The notes: generated from the letters alone by a model not told the origin. A DNA stretch of 64,000 bases from Streptococcus parapneumoniae (GCF_037076355.1 NZ_AP026968.1:1194501-1258500), one strand, 5' to 3'; shown: positions 1 to 9,180, counted from the first letter of the stretch. Program-made: numbers and translations.

Positions 1-3000
1 CAAGGTTTGACCTGCTCGTTCATGTTCCTTGTTGATTTCTTGGATGGCTACCCGTCCGAACTCATGTCCTGCGATTTGGATAACGATGTCGCCGTCACCA
101 GAAAATCCACCTTGTGGACTTACACCAGCCATGGCATTTACTACCGCACTGCTGACAACTCGCCCAAGTGTTTGGATAAATCCTGTATTTTCAAGTGGTA
201 CGACCGCCTCTTTACCTGCTTCACCAATCATGGCAATAGTTGGACTATCAACGATACCACCACGGGCAAGACGAGGGAGGCTAACTGAGCTTACACTTCC
301 AATCCATCCCAAACCAGGCAAGTTTCTGACAACATCTAAAACACCATTAATCATTCCGATGAAGCCATTGACTACATTTTCAATCGTTCCAAGAACCGCA
401 TTGACAGCACTCTTAAACGCTCCACCTACTGCCTCACCGACCATCTGACCAGCGTTTACGAAGATACTTTTAACAGTATCCCAAACACCTTTAAAGAAGT
501 CACCGATAGAACTGAAAGCATCTTTTACAGCGTTGTAAGCATTAGTGAACATCTCACCAAACCAGTTTGAAACACTGGATAACGCATTAGTCACATCTGC
601 CCATCTCTCGCCAAACCATGAACCTAGTTTGCTAAAGATGTTTGTTAGACCAGTCCATGCTTTTTGGAACATATCCGTAAACCATGCTCCAATATTAGCC
701 AAAGCATTAGTCACATCTGCCCAACGTTGTCCGAACCATGAGCCGATTGGTGTGAAGATATTAACGATAGCATCCCATGCACCTTGGAATACACCAGAAA
801 ACCACTCTCCGATACCAGAGAATATGTTTACAATGGCGTCCCATGCTTGCTGGAATTTCTCGCCAAACCATTGACCTATCGGCTCAAAGATTTCTTGTAG
901 TTTCGTCCATAGACCGCTGAAAAATTCGCCAATCGCTTGACAAATACCACTGATAAAATCACACAGTCCTTGCCATGCAGTTTTAGCGAACTCGACAACA
1001 GTATCCCAGTTTTGGTAGAGCAAGACACCGATAGCAATCAAAGCTGCAATAGCAGCAATAACTAAGGTTATCGGGCTGGTCAATACCGCAATAGCTCCAT
1101 TGAGCGCCCATGTTGCGGCTGCTGCAACTCCTGCTGCAACCGATTGAGCGATTTCTGCGGCTGCTGCAAGTCCCATTTGTGCTGCATGAACACCCCACGC
1201 TAGTGCTGATTTACCAAGTTCTAAAGCAGTTTTTCCTAGCTGTGCAATTGTTTTACCTGAATTGACCACAAAATCTTTTGCATATAAGGTATTCAAATAC
1301 ACGCTTTCTGCAAAATCTTTTATCTTATCAACTGTTAATCCTTTTACCGCACTAACTAAATCAGTGAAAGCTCCACTTAATTTACCAATTCCTGCTGCAA
1401 GACCACCAGCCTGCTCAGCCCAAGACATGAATTTAATACCTTCCCAAGCTGTCGATACCAGACCGATTGCAGTGGCCATGGCTGAAACTATCTCTCGGTT
1501 ATCCTTGCACCAATCGGAAAAAGCAACGAAAGCATCGCTAACGACTTTTACTGTATCAGCTAGAATTTTTAAAGCCTCTAAAATAGCTCCGCCTAGCACA
1601 TCGGCAACTTCACCAATGCTGATACCGAATGTATCGGCTAAGAACTCAGCAAAAGGTTGCATATTATCTTCCCAGACTTGTTTGAGAACATCAACCAGTC
1701 CTCCAAAAGCTTGACTTAAAGAATCAATAGCTGGACCGATATGATTGTTATAGACATCTTCAAATCCATCAGAGAATCTTTGAAGTGCTGGAGTAACATT
1801 GTTGTCAAAACTGTCTAAAAAGACTGATACAATTTGAGAAATACCGCTAGAAAGAGTTGTTATAAATGGGCTAACATGCTCATCATACACACGGCTAAAC
1901 GCATCTCCAAAACGGTTCACTGCTTTCTCTATTGTTTCGAATACTGGAGCAATCGCATCTAAAGCTCCCTGTAAGGAACTTGATAATTTCGGAGCGTTAT
2001 CTGTCACAATGCGTTCTAAGCCCTTGAATAAATCACCACCAAGTTTGCTTCCAATCTCAACAGCTTTTGAACTCAAACTCAAAAATGTTGACACAATAGC
2101 ACTACCTATACGAACCGCACCAGTTGAAGTAATGACGTCGTAGAAAGCACTAGAAAAGGCCTGAGCGATGTTTCCTACTGCCTCTGCAATGTTACCAATA
2201 TTATCAAACAAAGCGACTAGCGCTCTGGTAATGCGTTCTTTTTGCCTTCCAAGACCATTTGCAATACTTTCGGCAAGGAAAACACCGATACCTAGACCGA
2301 TAGTAGCTATTGAGCCTGTCACTTGCCCTAAAGCATAAGCGATTTTCTCAGCCATTCGGTTAAAGGCATTCACAACTCTTGGATCAGTGGCGATTTCTCC
2401 CATTGTCTTAGCTATTTGGTCTAAGGCGGTCTTAATGCGTTCAATACCTTCTGGTCTAAAGGCTGCATCAAAACCTTTTTTGAAGAGGTCAAACAACCCT
2501 TTCAACTTATCCCCAAGACCATCGAAAATGCTCTTGAACTGGTTGTCCATGTCGGTCAACTCGACTTCTGGCAAGATGTCTTTGAAAGGTCCGCCACCGC
2601 CTCCCTTTCCTTTACCACCTCCGCCTCCTCCTCCAGAACCGCCTGCGTCATCGTCTTTTGGTTTTTGCAAGATGTTAATCTCATCAAATCCCATTAGACC
2701 AAGCAATTCTTTGGCGGCCTTCTTAGCGTTTTTGGCCGAGTCTCCAAGATTATCAGCAAGTCCTCCTGCTGAATCTCCAGCGTCATCTACTGCGTCAGCA
2801 AGGTCTCCTGCTCCGCCTGCAGCGTCTTTCATGGCGTTACCCATGTCTCCAACTGCTCCACCGACACCATCTTTCACTGTTGCTTTCTTGTTGAACATCA
2901 AAGCGATAAACTCAGCTAGTTTTGCCGTAACGTTCTTCAAAACCATAGCAAAAGAGTTCAAGACAGGCATAATGGCATTGATAATCGGTAACATAGAGTT

Positions 3001-3776
3001 ACCAAGGTTCAATGCTGCGTCCTTCATCAGCGACTTAAACAGGCTGATACTACCGTTGACTGAGTTGGATAAGGTATCTCCATACTTGGCTGTAGCCTGT
3101 TCCAGAATAGCCATAAGGCGGATTTGTTGCTGGGTTTGGTAATCCAACTGTTGCCAGCTTTGTCCGTTTGCGAACTTCTTGAAGGCTTCAGTGGACTCAA
3201 TCATAGCTACATTGACGTTGATTCCTAGGTCTTCTATCGCTTCCGTGTTCCCTAGTAAACCTGAGCGAATCCGCTCCATAACGTCTGTAATCGTGCGCCC
3301 TGAACCTTCAGCAACAACTGCCGATGTCTGCAACATCTTAGCAGTATAGGCGCTTAGCTTGTTGGTATCTTTTATAAATCCAGAAAATAAGTTTGAGTAG
3401 ACTGCACCGTAGTTGGTCGCCTCACCCACACCCATGTTCATAGCGTTGGCGTTATCGTTAACCCATTTTAAGAAAGATTGCGAACTCTCGCCCATCTGTC
3501 GCTTGATTTGGTTCATAGACGCTGCTACTTCAAGAGCCGTCTGCGTTGAATACATCCCAACATCAAGCAATTTCTTACCAAGGATTGCAAAACCAGCGAA
3601 CTTAGCTAGCTTGCCAAACGCACTACCGATTGAGCTCGACTGTTCACGAACTTTAGCAGTGGCATTCTTCACTTGGTCAGATGTCCCCTTGACCTGATTC
3701 TCGACTTCTTTCATCTTCTTCCTGAAAGGCGCTATCTCAGCGTCAATCATGACCTTCAATTCATCAAGAGTTGCCA
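1..3776 (-). CDS. phage tail tape measure protein (3' end outside window)
   Basis: The protein sets siphovirus tail length and is packed inside the tail tube. At least 1258 codons are open from ATG 3776 to the window edge without a stop. The N-terminus is charged and coiled-coil like, a glycine-rich linker lies near residues 375-395, and long hydrophobic segments follow. From about + position 900 to 540 there are repeated units with WFGE-type aromatic motifs. The last visible residues (GHEFGRVAIQEINKEHERAG) are typical of streptococcal tape measure C-termini, so little is missing. It overlaps the end of the preceding chaperone frame by 13 bases, the usual arrangement. The position after the tail tube and two chaperone frames also supports the call. 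Confidence 0.93.
584..723. repeat. 120-bp repeat copies inside the tape measure gene
   Basis: The 20-bp string starting GCATTAGTCACATC occurs at 584 and again at 704, exactly 120 bp (40 codons) apart. The surrounding sequence repeats more loosely up to about 900. This is the internal repeat structure of the tape measure protein, which encodes aromatic WF motifs. Confidence 0.7.
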
Positions 3777-4213
3777 TTTACTTCCTCCTTCCTTTTTCGA
3801 TTGTGTCTCTCTGCAAAATCACGCATCCGTTCCTTATGCAACAAAAACGCTTGTCTCTGCCGTTCCTGTTCTACCGCTTGTTGCTCTTCTACAAACAACT
3901 CAGGCGCATATTCCCAGAACTCAAAGACCTTGGCATCTTTGGATAACAATAAGGAAATGTGGTTGGATATCATCTGCGAAAGTATGTACGAGTCAATAAT
4001 CTTTTCTTTACGCTCTTGGATTTTGACACGGTTGTAGCTTTCAATCATTTCCCTGATTTCAAGCACCGTTAAATCCCAAAAATCAAGAGGCTTACCCCCG
4101 ATGTCCAAAAACATAGGATAAAGCCTCTCAATAATCTGCGTTACCGTTAAGATTACTCGACTACTGTCATTTTCTTCTTGGAAGTTTTCTTGCCCTTGCT
4201 TCCTCGTGGAGTA
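3764..4213 (-). CDS. tail assembly chaperone, frameshift extension (lambda T-like)
   Basis: This frame is open from 4225 down to the stop at 3764 and overlaps the end of the upstream chaperone gene in the -1 frame. A methionine exists at 4114, but nothing like a ribosome binding site was evident there. The natural reading is as the -1 frameshift extension of the upstream ORF, giving a fusion of about 256 aa (107 + 149). The extension is rich in Arg, Glu and Lys and ends KRKEEVNGNS. Lambda G/GT and many Gram-positive siphoviruses use the same design to make a minor long chaperone that recruits the tape measure. No sequence family was recognised for this part itself. Confidence 0.72.
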   Translation of the reverse strand, partial: YSTRKQGQENFQEENDSSRVILTVTQIIERLYPMFLDIGGKPLDFWDLTVLEIREMIESYNRVKIQERKEKIIDSYILSQMISNHISLLLSKDAKVFEFWEYAPELFVEEQQAVEQERQRQAFLLHKERMRDFAERHNRKRKEEVNGNS

Positions 4214-4533
4214 AAACCCGACACTTCAAAGAGTGGCATTAAAACCTCTGTCATGAAGGTTGTTTGGTCTCCACCATTATCCACGTATTCATCGTATAGA
4301 TCGTAGACATCCTCAAAGGAATACCCATGTTCATACTGCTGCAAGGCTCCATGAACTAACAACAACATAACTTTCAAAGGCGGTAAAGTGAATTCTTCAC
4401 CAGCTTCAGGCATAAAAATCTTTAACAAGTTCATGCCGATTTTTTCTTCCACAGTTGCAGCTTGATGAGATGTCAAACGTAGCTTCAACTCTTTTTCATC
4501 AGTAACTTTCCAAGTTGTGTATTTTAACGCCAT
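4153..4533 (-). CDS. tail assembly chaperone, zero-frame product (lambda G-like)
   Basis: This 126-aa protein lies between the tail tube gene and the tape measure, the conserved place of the siphovirus tail chaperone. It begins MALKYTTWKVTDEKELKLRL and ends in a Lys-rich tail (SKGKKTSKKKMTVVE). The tail is lost when ribosomes slip at 4213-4219. It probably coats the tape measure before tail tube assembly. I recognise it by position and overall character, like the small chaperones of other streptococcal phages, rather than by a catalytic motif. Confidence 0.75.
   Translation of the reverse strand: MALKYTTWKVTDEKELKLRLTSHQAATVEEKIGMNLLKIFMPEAGEEFTLPPLKVMLLLVHGALQQYEHGYSFEDVYDLYDEYVDNGGDQTTFMTEVLMPLFEVSGFTPRGSKGKKTSKKKMTVVE
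4213..4219 (-). other. -1 ribosomal frameshift slippery heptamer GGGTTTT
   Basis: On the minus strand the zero-frame codons read TCG GGT TTT ACT, so the heptamer G GGT TTT fits X XXY YYZ exactly. It lies inside the short window (4225-4153) in which the zero frame and the -1 frame are both open. A shift here joins the 126-aa chaperone frame to the 3764-4213 extension. The position and frame were checked base by base; use in vivo is inferred from the G/GT paradigm. Confidence 0.75.
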
Positions 4534-4537
4534 TTAA

Positions 4538-4951
4538 TTAACCTCCAAGACCGTCTACAAATTCCAACTCTGACTGCAAAGCAATTTTAAGGGTGAACTC
4601 GATAACGGCATTGACACCGCCACCACCAAGCTTAACAGATACTTGACCTTCAAAATGAACTTTAGTGTTGTCTGGGTAAGTTTGTTCAAAGAAGAGTTTC
4701 GTCTTGTTGTCTGCCGCTTTACGCAATACGCGATAAGGTGCGGTTTCTCCGTCGTTCTTATAAGCGAATTTGTACTCCAATTCCCCTGCGTCGCCAATAC
4801 CGAATTCATACTTTTTAACTTTGTCTTCAAGAGTAGTGTTCTCTACTTTTTCAGGCTCAATACCAAACTCTGGTACTTCTTTCAACCCAGCAAGTTTAGT
4901 ATAAGTTCCTTTAGCTGTACCATAAGCTAACGTAATTCCATTTGCTAACAT
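4538..4951 (-). CDS. major tail (tube) protein
   Basis: This 137-aa protein starts MLANGITLAYGTAKGTYTKL and contains the pattern of a beta-rich tail tube subunit: GLKEVPEFGIEPEKVENTTL, then KKYEFGIGDAGELEYKF, then VIEFTLKIA near the C-terminus. It forms the hexameric tube of the non-contractile tail. It sits immediately upstream of the chaperone gene (4-bp gap), as in most Lactobacillales siphoviruses. Its length is in the usual range for this family. Confidence 0.85.
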   Translation of the reverse strand: MLANGITLAYGTAKGTYTKLAGLKEVPEFGIEPEKVENTTLEDKVKKYEFGIGDAGELEYKFAYKNDGETAPYRVLRKAADNKTKLFFEQTYPDNTKVHFEGQVSVKLGGGGVNAVIEFTLKIALQSELEFVDGLGG

Positions 4952-4953
4952 GT

Positions 4954-5322
4954 TTAATTCTCCATTCTAAATTGAAAAACAAGCTCTGAGTGTAAGTCAA
5001 CAACACCTTCAAAACGCATGACCTTATGTCTCAAATGTGACGGGTCTGGTACGTCTTGGCAGTCGGTTCTTCGCAAACCTAAAGACTCAAAAATCTGATT
5101 GATTTTAACAGCTAACTCACTAGTGCTGGTATCATCAAAGATATCCACCTTGTAGCGGATAGATGATTTTTGTTCCTGGTCGTCAAACCACTCTCCGGGC
5201 TTGTTTTGTTCTTCCAAAAAAATAACGACTGGAAAAGTCTCCCAATCGCTAGGATAAGTATCAGTCACATTATCTGCGACCTTTTGCAATTCTTTATAAA
5301 TAACAGGCTTGATATTGATCAT
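4954..5322 (-). CDS. tail terminator/completion-type protein
   Basis: This 122-aa protein (MINIKPVIYKELQKVADNVT) has a short alpha/beta pattern and sits between the HK97-gp10-like gene and the tail tube gene, the slot of tail terminator proteins. Its start overlaps the end of the gp10-like gene by 4 bp, which suggests translational coupling. The fold assignment rests on position and on motifs such as PSDWETFPVVIFLEE; no catalytic residues are expected. Confidence 0.6.
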   Translation of the reverse strand: MINIKPVIYKELQKVADNVTDTYPSDWETFPVVIFLEEQNKPGEWFDDQEQKSSIRYKVDIFDDTSTSELAVKINQIFESLGLRRTDCQDVPDPSHLRHKVMRFEGVVDLHSELVFQFRMEN

Positions 5323-5834
5323 TTTATTTGTTCTCTTATCTTTCTACGCACATAATTCGAAATATTCTTAGACACACGCTCTTGATTGTCTCTCAAAGCT
5401 GGATAAAGATAAGGCTGTGCAGGTTGACCATACATCTTGTAGAACTCCCCAATCTTTTGAAAGTGGTAAGGCCCTACATTGATTTGGTCTTCATGCACAT
5501 ACCAAGGATTAGACTTGTAAGTCACGCTGACTTCTGGAGAGATACCAGAATGGCTAGCCTGACCCTTAGGTCCCGTTCCAAACTCAACGTAAGGAGCGTA
5601 TTTAAGGTTGGTGTAAACTTCGCCTATAGCCTTATCTCCGTCCATTTTTGCTCTAGTTTTGATACTAATTATAAGTTCTCCATCTCTCGCTGGTGCGAGT
5701 CTTCTTGCATCAGCTTGGACAACCTTTATAGCAGCATTGTGTACCGCACGTAAGACGATATCCTCGCCAGTTTTTTTACTAGCCAATCGTCTACATTTAG
5801 CTATAAGTCTATCTGCCCCTAGTAGCTCTGACAC
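5319..5834 (-). CDS. HK97-gp10-like neck/tail-joining protein
   Basis: The 171-aa protein carries the family core: an N-terminal helix with AVHNAAIKVVQADARRLAP, then NLKYAPYVEFGTG, and near the C-terminus QPAQPYLYPALRDNQERV. These are the hallmark YAxYVEFGTG and QPFLxPA segments of HK97 gp10-type proteins. It works at the head-tail junction. It overlaps both neighbours, as expected for a tightly packed morphogenesis operon. Confidence 0.88.
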   Translation of the reverse strand: MSELLGADRLIAKCRRLASKKTGEDIVLRAVHNAAIKVVQADARRLAPARDGELIISIKTRAKMDGDKAIGEVYTNLKYAPYVEFGTGPKGQASHSGISPEVSVTYKSNPWYVHEDQINVGPYHFQKIGEFYKMYGQPAQPYLYPALRDNQERVSKNISNYVRRKIREQIK

Positions 5835-6147
5835 GCTCTAACTCCAAAACTTGATGATGTGTGTAGACCTTTTTAGAAATAACCCTGTGAGTCACTTCTG
5901 TCTGGCTATCGATACACACACCATCTTTCACTTTGATAGTAGCTGACTTGTTGGCATTTGCGTTCAAAATGTCGTTGACACGCTCGCCATACAATTCAGA
6001 TTGTAGCTTACTACTAGCTGGCCACAATTCAAGACGGACTGTCTCAGCTTCCTTGGCATATCCTTCTTTTGCGACACCCTCCTCAGTGACAGTCTTTTCA
6101 AACCGTCGCATTGGATAAGGTTTCAGTCTACTCTGCTTCAAAAACAT
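5809..6147 (-). CDS. head-tail stopper/connector protein
   Basis: A 112-aa protein (MFLKQSRLKPYPMRRFEKTV) between the gp6-like adaptor and the gp10-like gene. It is beta-rich, with VTEEGVAKEGYAKEAETVRL and a C-terminal part (HRVISKKVYTHHQVLELERV) that resembles head-closure proteins of SPP1-like phages. It overlaps its upstream neighbour by 20 bp and its downstream neighbour by 26 bp. The call is mainly positional. Confidence 0.65.
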   Translation of the reverse strand: MFLKQSRLKPYPMRRFEKTVTEEGVAKEGYAKEAETVRLELWPASSKLQSELYGERVNDILNANANKSATIKVKDGVCIDSQTEVTHRVISKKVYTHHQVLELERVRATRGR

Positions 6148-6439
6148 GACCTGCCACCCTTGCTAGTCTGTGCATGCGTATACGCTGTAAAAGACCCGTA
6201 GACAGGCCGTTTTCTCCGTAGACTACTGCTATGCCACCTTCGGTTCTAGAATGCTCTCCTTCCGCTCCTGAGCGGTTGTGGAGCTCGATAGCAACCTCAG
6301 GTATTAAGAGACTTAAAGCAGGTGTCAAAGATGTGCGATTAGTCTCTGACAAGATAAGATTTGTAGCCCTCGTTTGGAGCAACATGAGAAGCTGAGTATC
6401 TTCTTCGCCTGTTAATTTCTTCAGCAACTCTATAGACAT
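6128..6439 (-). CDS. head-tail connector (gp6-like adaptor)
   Basis: The 103-aa protein is mostly helical, with KKLTGEEDTQLLMLLQTRA at the N-terminus and LIPEVAIELHNRSG in the middle, matching the helix-rich DNA packaging adaptor proteins of the HK97 gp6/SPP1 gp15 type. It is expected to bind the portal ring. It follows the capsid and two small ORFs, the usual order. Confidence 0.75.
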   Translation of the reverse strand: MSIELLKKLTGEEDTQLLMLLQTRATNLILSETNRTSLTPALSLLIPEVAIELHNRSGAEGEHSRTEGGIAVVYGENGLSTGLLQRIRMHRLARVAGHVFEAE

Positions 6440-6440
6440 A

Positions 6441-6629
6441 TCAATCCTCTTCTAAGAACTCAGGTTCAGGGAGGATTTCCTCAAGAACATCTGAGATAGC
6501 GACACCGTTACTGGCGAAATTGTCCGCCAGCTCAGCATAGCGCTCCTCAGTAATCTCAAGTTCCTCTCCTGCCAGTCGTTTCACATTTGATTCCCAATCA
6601 TAGAAATCTTGTTTGATTTTAAATTTCAC
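6441..6629 (-). CDS. small acidic phage structural-region protein
   Basis: A 62-aa, strongly acidic protein ending EEILPEPEFLEED. The N-terminal half (MKFKIKQDFYDWESNVKRLA) looks like a short beta domain seen in small ORFs that follow capsid genes. The function is not known. It overlaps the previous gene by 11 bp and ends 1 bp before the adaptor gene starts, so it is part of the head operon. Confidence 0.65.
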   Translation of the reverse strand: MKFKIKQDFYDWESNVKRLAGEELEITEERYAELADNFASNGVAISDVLEEILPEPEFLEED

Positions 6630-6801
6630 TTTTTAAATCCTCCAACACCTCTATAATTTCGGCTTTTGATAACTTATAGGCACCAGTTATGCCAGCTTCC
6701 TTAGCTAGATTCTTCAACTCTTCTAAAGTCTTATTCTCTAAATCAGAATACTGGCTAGCCTGCTCCTCTTGGATATAATGACGTCGTAGCAATAAGCTCA
6801 T
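6619..6801 (-). CDS. small HeH/LEM-like or Rho-N-like protein
   Basis: A 60-aa protein whose second half (LENKTLEELKNLAKEAGITG, then YKLSKAEIIEVLEDL) has the two-helix SAP/HeH/Rho-N pattern. Such small domains follow the capsid gene in many streptococcal phages and may be head decoration or DNA-binding proteins. The exact role is not known. Confidence 0.65.
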   Translation of the reverse strand: MSLLLRRHYIQEEQASQYSDLENKTLEELKNLAKEAGITGAYKLSKAEIIEVLEDLKSEI

Positions 6802-6812
6802 ATCGTCACCTC

Positions 6813-7655
6813 TTACTCACCGAATTTTACAACTCGTGTAGGGTCGTATAGGTAAACGCCGTAGTGTTCATCACCAGTGATAACCGTTGTCTTTTTAATG
6901 ATGTCACGGTCTGTTTCGATAGCTACGTCACGTTTCATCATGATAACAAACGCACCGTATTTATTAGCGTCGTCTGTCTGAGTTTGGCTAGGAGAGACTT
7001 TGACGATAAATCCTTTGCCTTCATCAACTTTTTTAGAGCGGACGATTTGCACACCGGCAACTTCACCAAAGGTTCCAGAAACGACCATATCTGCACCAAT
7101 CTCTGACCCCTTAGTCCATTCTTTCGCTACTGCAGTTTTTAGCTTAATAGCATCTTTAGGGTTGATAATAGCAACATATCGAGCATCTTCTTCATCCTCA
7201 AAAATATCAAGAGCTTTATCGATTGCCTCAATAGTTGTAGGAGCGTCTGCAACGTGTTGTGTTGCTGTTTTCGCTACTGCCACCAAATCGTTATCAATTT
7301 TATTAGCGATAGCCAACCCAAGCTGATAAGTAGCTTGACCTAGTGGGTCACCAAGACCTGACAAAAGAGCTTCATCGGTAATTTCATAACCTTTAGCAGC
7401 CTTTTTAATAGTCATTTCTTTTTCTTTTGTTGATAGTTGGTCTAGAGTAATAGCTTGACCTTCTCCAACCTCTGCAGCATCTCCTGCATACTCCCATGCT
7501 GGAACTTTTAGAGTATTCCCTGGTCGGCCTTGGAGTGCTGTTTCCACATAAGCCAGTGAAGTGAATTTAATCAATTTAGGTAGTTTAGCGGAAACCATGT
7601 CCGCCATCACTTCTGGGTTAACCATAGTGGCTAATTTAGTTTGTCCTGCTGTCAT
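6813..7655 (-). CDS. major capsid protein (N4-gp56-like/HK97 fold)
   Basis: The 280-aa protein begins MTAGQTKLATMVNPEVMADM and shows the features of the N4-gp56/HK97-fold capsid family: ALQGRPGNTLKVPAWEYAGD, then KAAKGYEITDEALLSG, and later SGTFGEVAGVQIVRSKKVDE. The C-terminus (YGVYLYDPTRVVKF) matches the end of this family. It follows the DUF4355 scaffold by 5 bp. No N-terminal pro-domain is visible, in keeping with a separate scaffold gene. Confidence 0.92.
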   Translation of the reverse strand: MTAGQTKLATMVNPEVMADMVSAKLPKLIKFTSLAYVETALQGRPGNTLKVPAWEYAGDAAEVGEGQAITLDQLSTKEKEMTIKKAAKGYEITDEALLSGLGDPLGQATYQLGLAIANKIDNDLVAVAKTATQHVADAPTTIEAIDKALDIFEDEEDARYVAIINPKDAIKLKTAVAKEWTKGSEIGADMVVSGTFGEVAGVQIVRSKKVDEGKGFIVKVSPSQTQTDDANKYGAFVIMMKRDVAIETDRDIIKKTTVITGDEHYGVYLYDPTRVVKFGE

Positions 7656-7660
7656 TTATT

Positions 7661-8245
7661 TTAACCTTTCAATTTCTTATAGAGTTCTGGGTTATTTTGA
7701 TAGAGTTCATTTCGACTCTGATAACCCATACGAGCGAATTCTTCTTTTGTGATACCGTCACTATCGACTGGTGCTTGCTTCATAGGAGCTCCACCTTTTA
7801 GCTTTTCTTGTACGCCTTTTTGCACGGCTTGTTCCCATGATTTCTGCAATACAGCGACAGACTGCGATACCGTCTCTGCACTTGTCAAATCGACTACATT
7901 CACTAACTCAACAGGTAAGTCACGTTCACTTAGCATTGCTTTAGCTTCTGCGGTCAATTCCTTGCGAGCAATCGCCTTTTCACGGTCAGCTAGTTCTTGC
8001 TCACGCTGATCCAACTGATATTTCTGTTTCTCGTCAGCGTTCATCTTGGCAAGTTTCTTAGCTTCGTTTTCCTTGGCTTCCTGCTCAGCTTCCCATTTAG
8101 AGCGTTCGGCAGATAGCATCTTACCGATTTCAGCACGAGTGAAAGTTCGTTCGTGCTTTTCTTCTTGCACCGTATCAACATTTTCTTGAGTGTCGACAGT
8201 CTCAGTTGATTCAGTAGATACAGTTGCATTGATTTCTTCTGACAT
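7661..8245 (-). CDS. capsid scaffold protein (DUF4355)
   Basis: A 194-aa protein with an acidic, disordered N-terminus (about residues 1-30), then a long coiled coil rich in Glu, Lys and Ala (RSKWEAEQEAKENEAKKLAK, DQREQELADREKAIARKEL), and a conserved C-terminal segment ending ELYQNNPELYKKLKG. This is the DUF4355 pattern found directly upstream of phage capsid genes. It should guide prohead assembly and leave the head before packaging. Confidence 0.9.
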   Translation of the reverse strand: MSEEINATVSTESTETVDTQENVDTVQEEKHERTFTRAEIGKMLSAERSKWEAEQEAKENEAKKLAKMNADEKQKYQLDQREQELADREKAIARKELTAEAKAMLSERDLPVELVNVVDLTSAETVSQSVAVLQKSWEQAVQKGVQEKLKGGAPMKQAPVDSDGITKEEFARMGYQSRNELYQNNPELYKKLKG

Positions 8246-8349
8246 AATTGTCCTCCAGCGATTACGTCGCCACTCGATAATCTCGCTTTACGTCCGGCGA
8301 CGGAACAGTACAGCTTTTAATGTCATCGGTACAGTTTGGACAATATAAA

Positions 8350-8373
8350 AACCGTACGGGATTCCATACGGTT
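8350..8373 (-). terminator. intrinsic terminator-like hairpin 2 (minus strand)
   Basis: Read on the minus strand, AACCGTA and TACGGTT form a 7-bp stem around a 10-base loop and are followed by a T-rich run. It lies between the small accessory genes and the scaffold gene. Confidence 0.55.
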
Positions 8374-8385
8374 AGAGCATAAGAA

Positions 8386-8409
8386 AACCGCCTTGATTTC
8401 GATGCGGTT
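8386..8409 (-). terminator. intrinsic terminator-like hairpin 1 (minus strand)
   Basis: AACCGC and GCGGTT form a 6-bp stem on the minus strand followed by TTTTCTT. It is the first of two tandem hairpins at the end of the small-gene cluster, so transcription into the scaffold-capsid genes must read through or restart. Confidence 0.5.
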
Positions 8410-8412
8410 AGG

Positions 8413-8577
8413 TTATTTATTTTTCAATTGTTTCAGTTTCTTTCTGTATTCAATTCCGACTTTTAGAGTTGAAATTACTGCTGAGATTACTTCGAATAAT
8501 TTAATTATTACGAACAAAATTAATGCAAAAAATATAATCCAACCAAATAAAATTGATACCCAATCCCAGATAAACAT
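8413..8577 (-). CDS. small single-pass membrane protein
   Basis: A 54-aa ORF running from ATG 8577 to TAA 8413. The N-terminal two thirds are hydrophobic (about residues 9-35, VSILFGWIIFFALILFVIIK), followed by a basic tail ending KKLKQLKNK. This suggests one membrane helix with a cytoplasmic basic end. No family was recognised. It starts 5 bp after the end of the preceding gene. Confidence 0.5.
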   Translation of the reverse strand: MFIWDWVSILFGWIIFFALILFVIIKLFEVISAVISTLKVGIEYRKKLKQLKNK

Positions 8578-8581
8578 GTTT

Positions 8582-8845
8582 TCACTCCTCTACTTTTTCG
8601 TATGTTTCTTTAAAAATGTCAGGTTTGCATGGATAGTACTCGCCCTGAACTCCTTTAATAATGTAATCCCCTTCTGTCGCAATCATCAATCCTTCAAGCG
8701 TTTCGATTTTTAAAAGAGGATTTTTTAAGTCTGCGTAATCAATCCGTACTGGATCTAATCCAAAATCACATAGCTCATTTATAGCTTCTTCTGTATCTAA
8801 AAACTGCACGGCTTCAACCACTACTGGCTTTTTACGGTATTTCAT
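8582..8845 (-). CDS. conserved phage protein (PCKPDIF family)
   Basis: An 87-aa protein starting MKYRKKPVVVEAVQF; this start has a good site (AAAGGAGCGAGAA) and is preferred to an upstream methionine at 8869. The C-terminal part, LMIATEGDYIIKGVQGEYYP followed by CKPDIFKETYEKV, is a motif I know from many small phage proteins of unknown function in Gram-positive bacteria. It is probably non-structural. Confidence 0.75.
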   Translation of the reverse strand: MKYRKKPVVVEAVQFLDTEEAINELCDFGLDPVRIDYADLKNPLLKIETLEGLMIATEGDYIIKGVQGEYYPCKPDIFKETYEKVEE

Positions 8846-8865
8846 TTCTCGCTCCTTTCTATTCA

Positions 8866-9153
8866 TCATTTTCGAGGCTTAGCATTCTTGTCCACCCATT
8901 CTTTGAAAGCATCAAAAGTATCCATGTTTTTAAGAGACAAATACTTTTCAACTTCTTCAACGGCTTCATCAACTTTATCGTCATGAAAACAATAACCATT
9001 ACCCGATAAATCAAAAATTTTATTTTGTTTCTTCTTATCAACAATCCACAAATTTTTTCCAGTCCAAGCACTCCGTGAGTCGTAACATTCCTTCGATTGT
9101 ATTTCAAGTCCGTTATCTTCAATCAATTCTATCAATTTTTTATACTTGTTCAT
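8866..9153 (-). CDS. hypothetical phage protein
   Basis: A 95-aa protein starting MNKYKKLIELIEDNGLEIQS, with a ribosome binding site AGAAAGGA 8 bp upstream. A GTG 21 bases earlier is also in frame but overlaps that site. The sequence is acidic with a central WIVDKKKQNKIFDLSG stretch and no recognisable domain. Confidence 0.6.
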   Translation of the reverse strand: MNKYKKLIELIEDNGLEIQSKECYDSRSAWTGKNLWIVDKKKQNKIFDLSGNGYCFHDDKVDEAVEEVEKYLSLKNMDTFDAFKEWVDKNAKPRK

Positions 9154-9180
9154 TAAAATTTCCTTTCTGGGCACGAAAAA

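Noticed and set aside
2387-3142. 251-aa proline-rich plus-strand ORF
   Set aside because: It is the reverse frame of the Gly-rich linker of the tape measure gene; no ribosome site.
3764-4114. Independent 116-aa gene starting at 4114
   Set aside because: The frame is open upstream into the chaperone gene, with a canonical slippery site; a frameshift extension explains it better.
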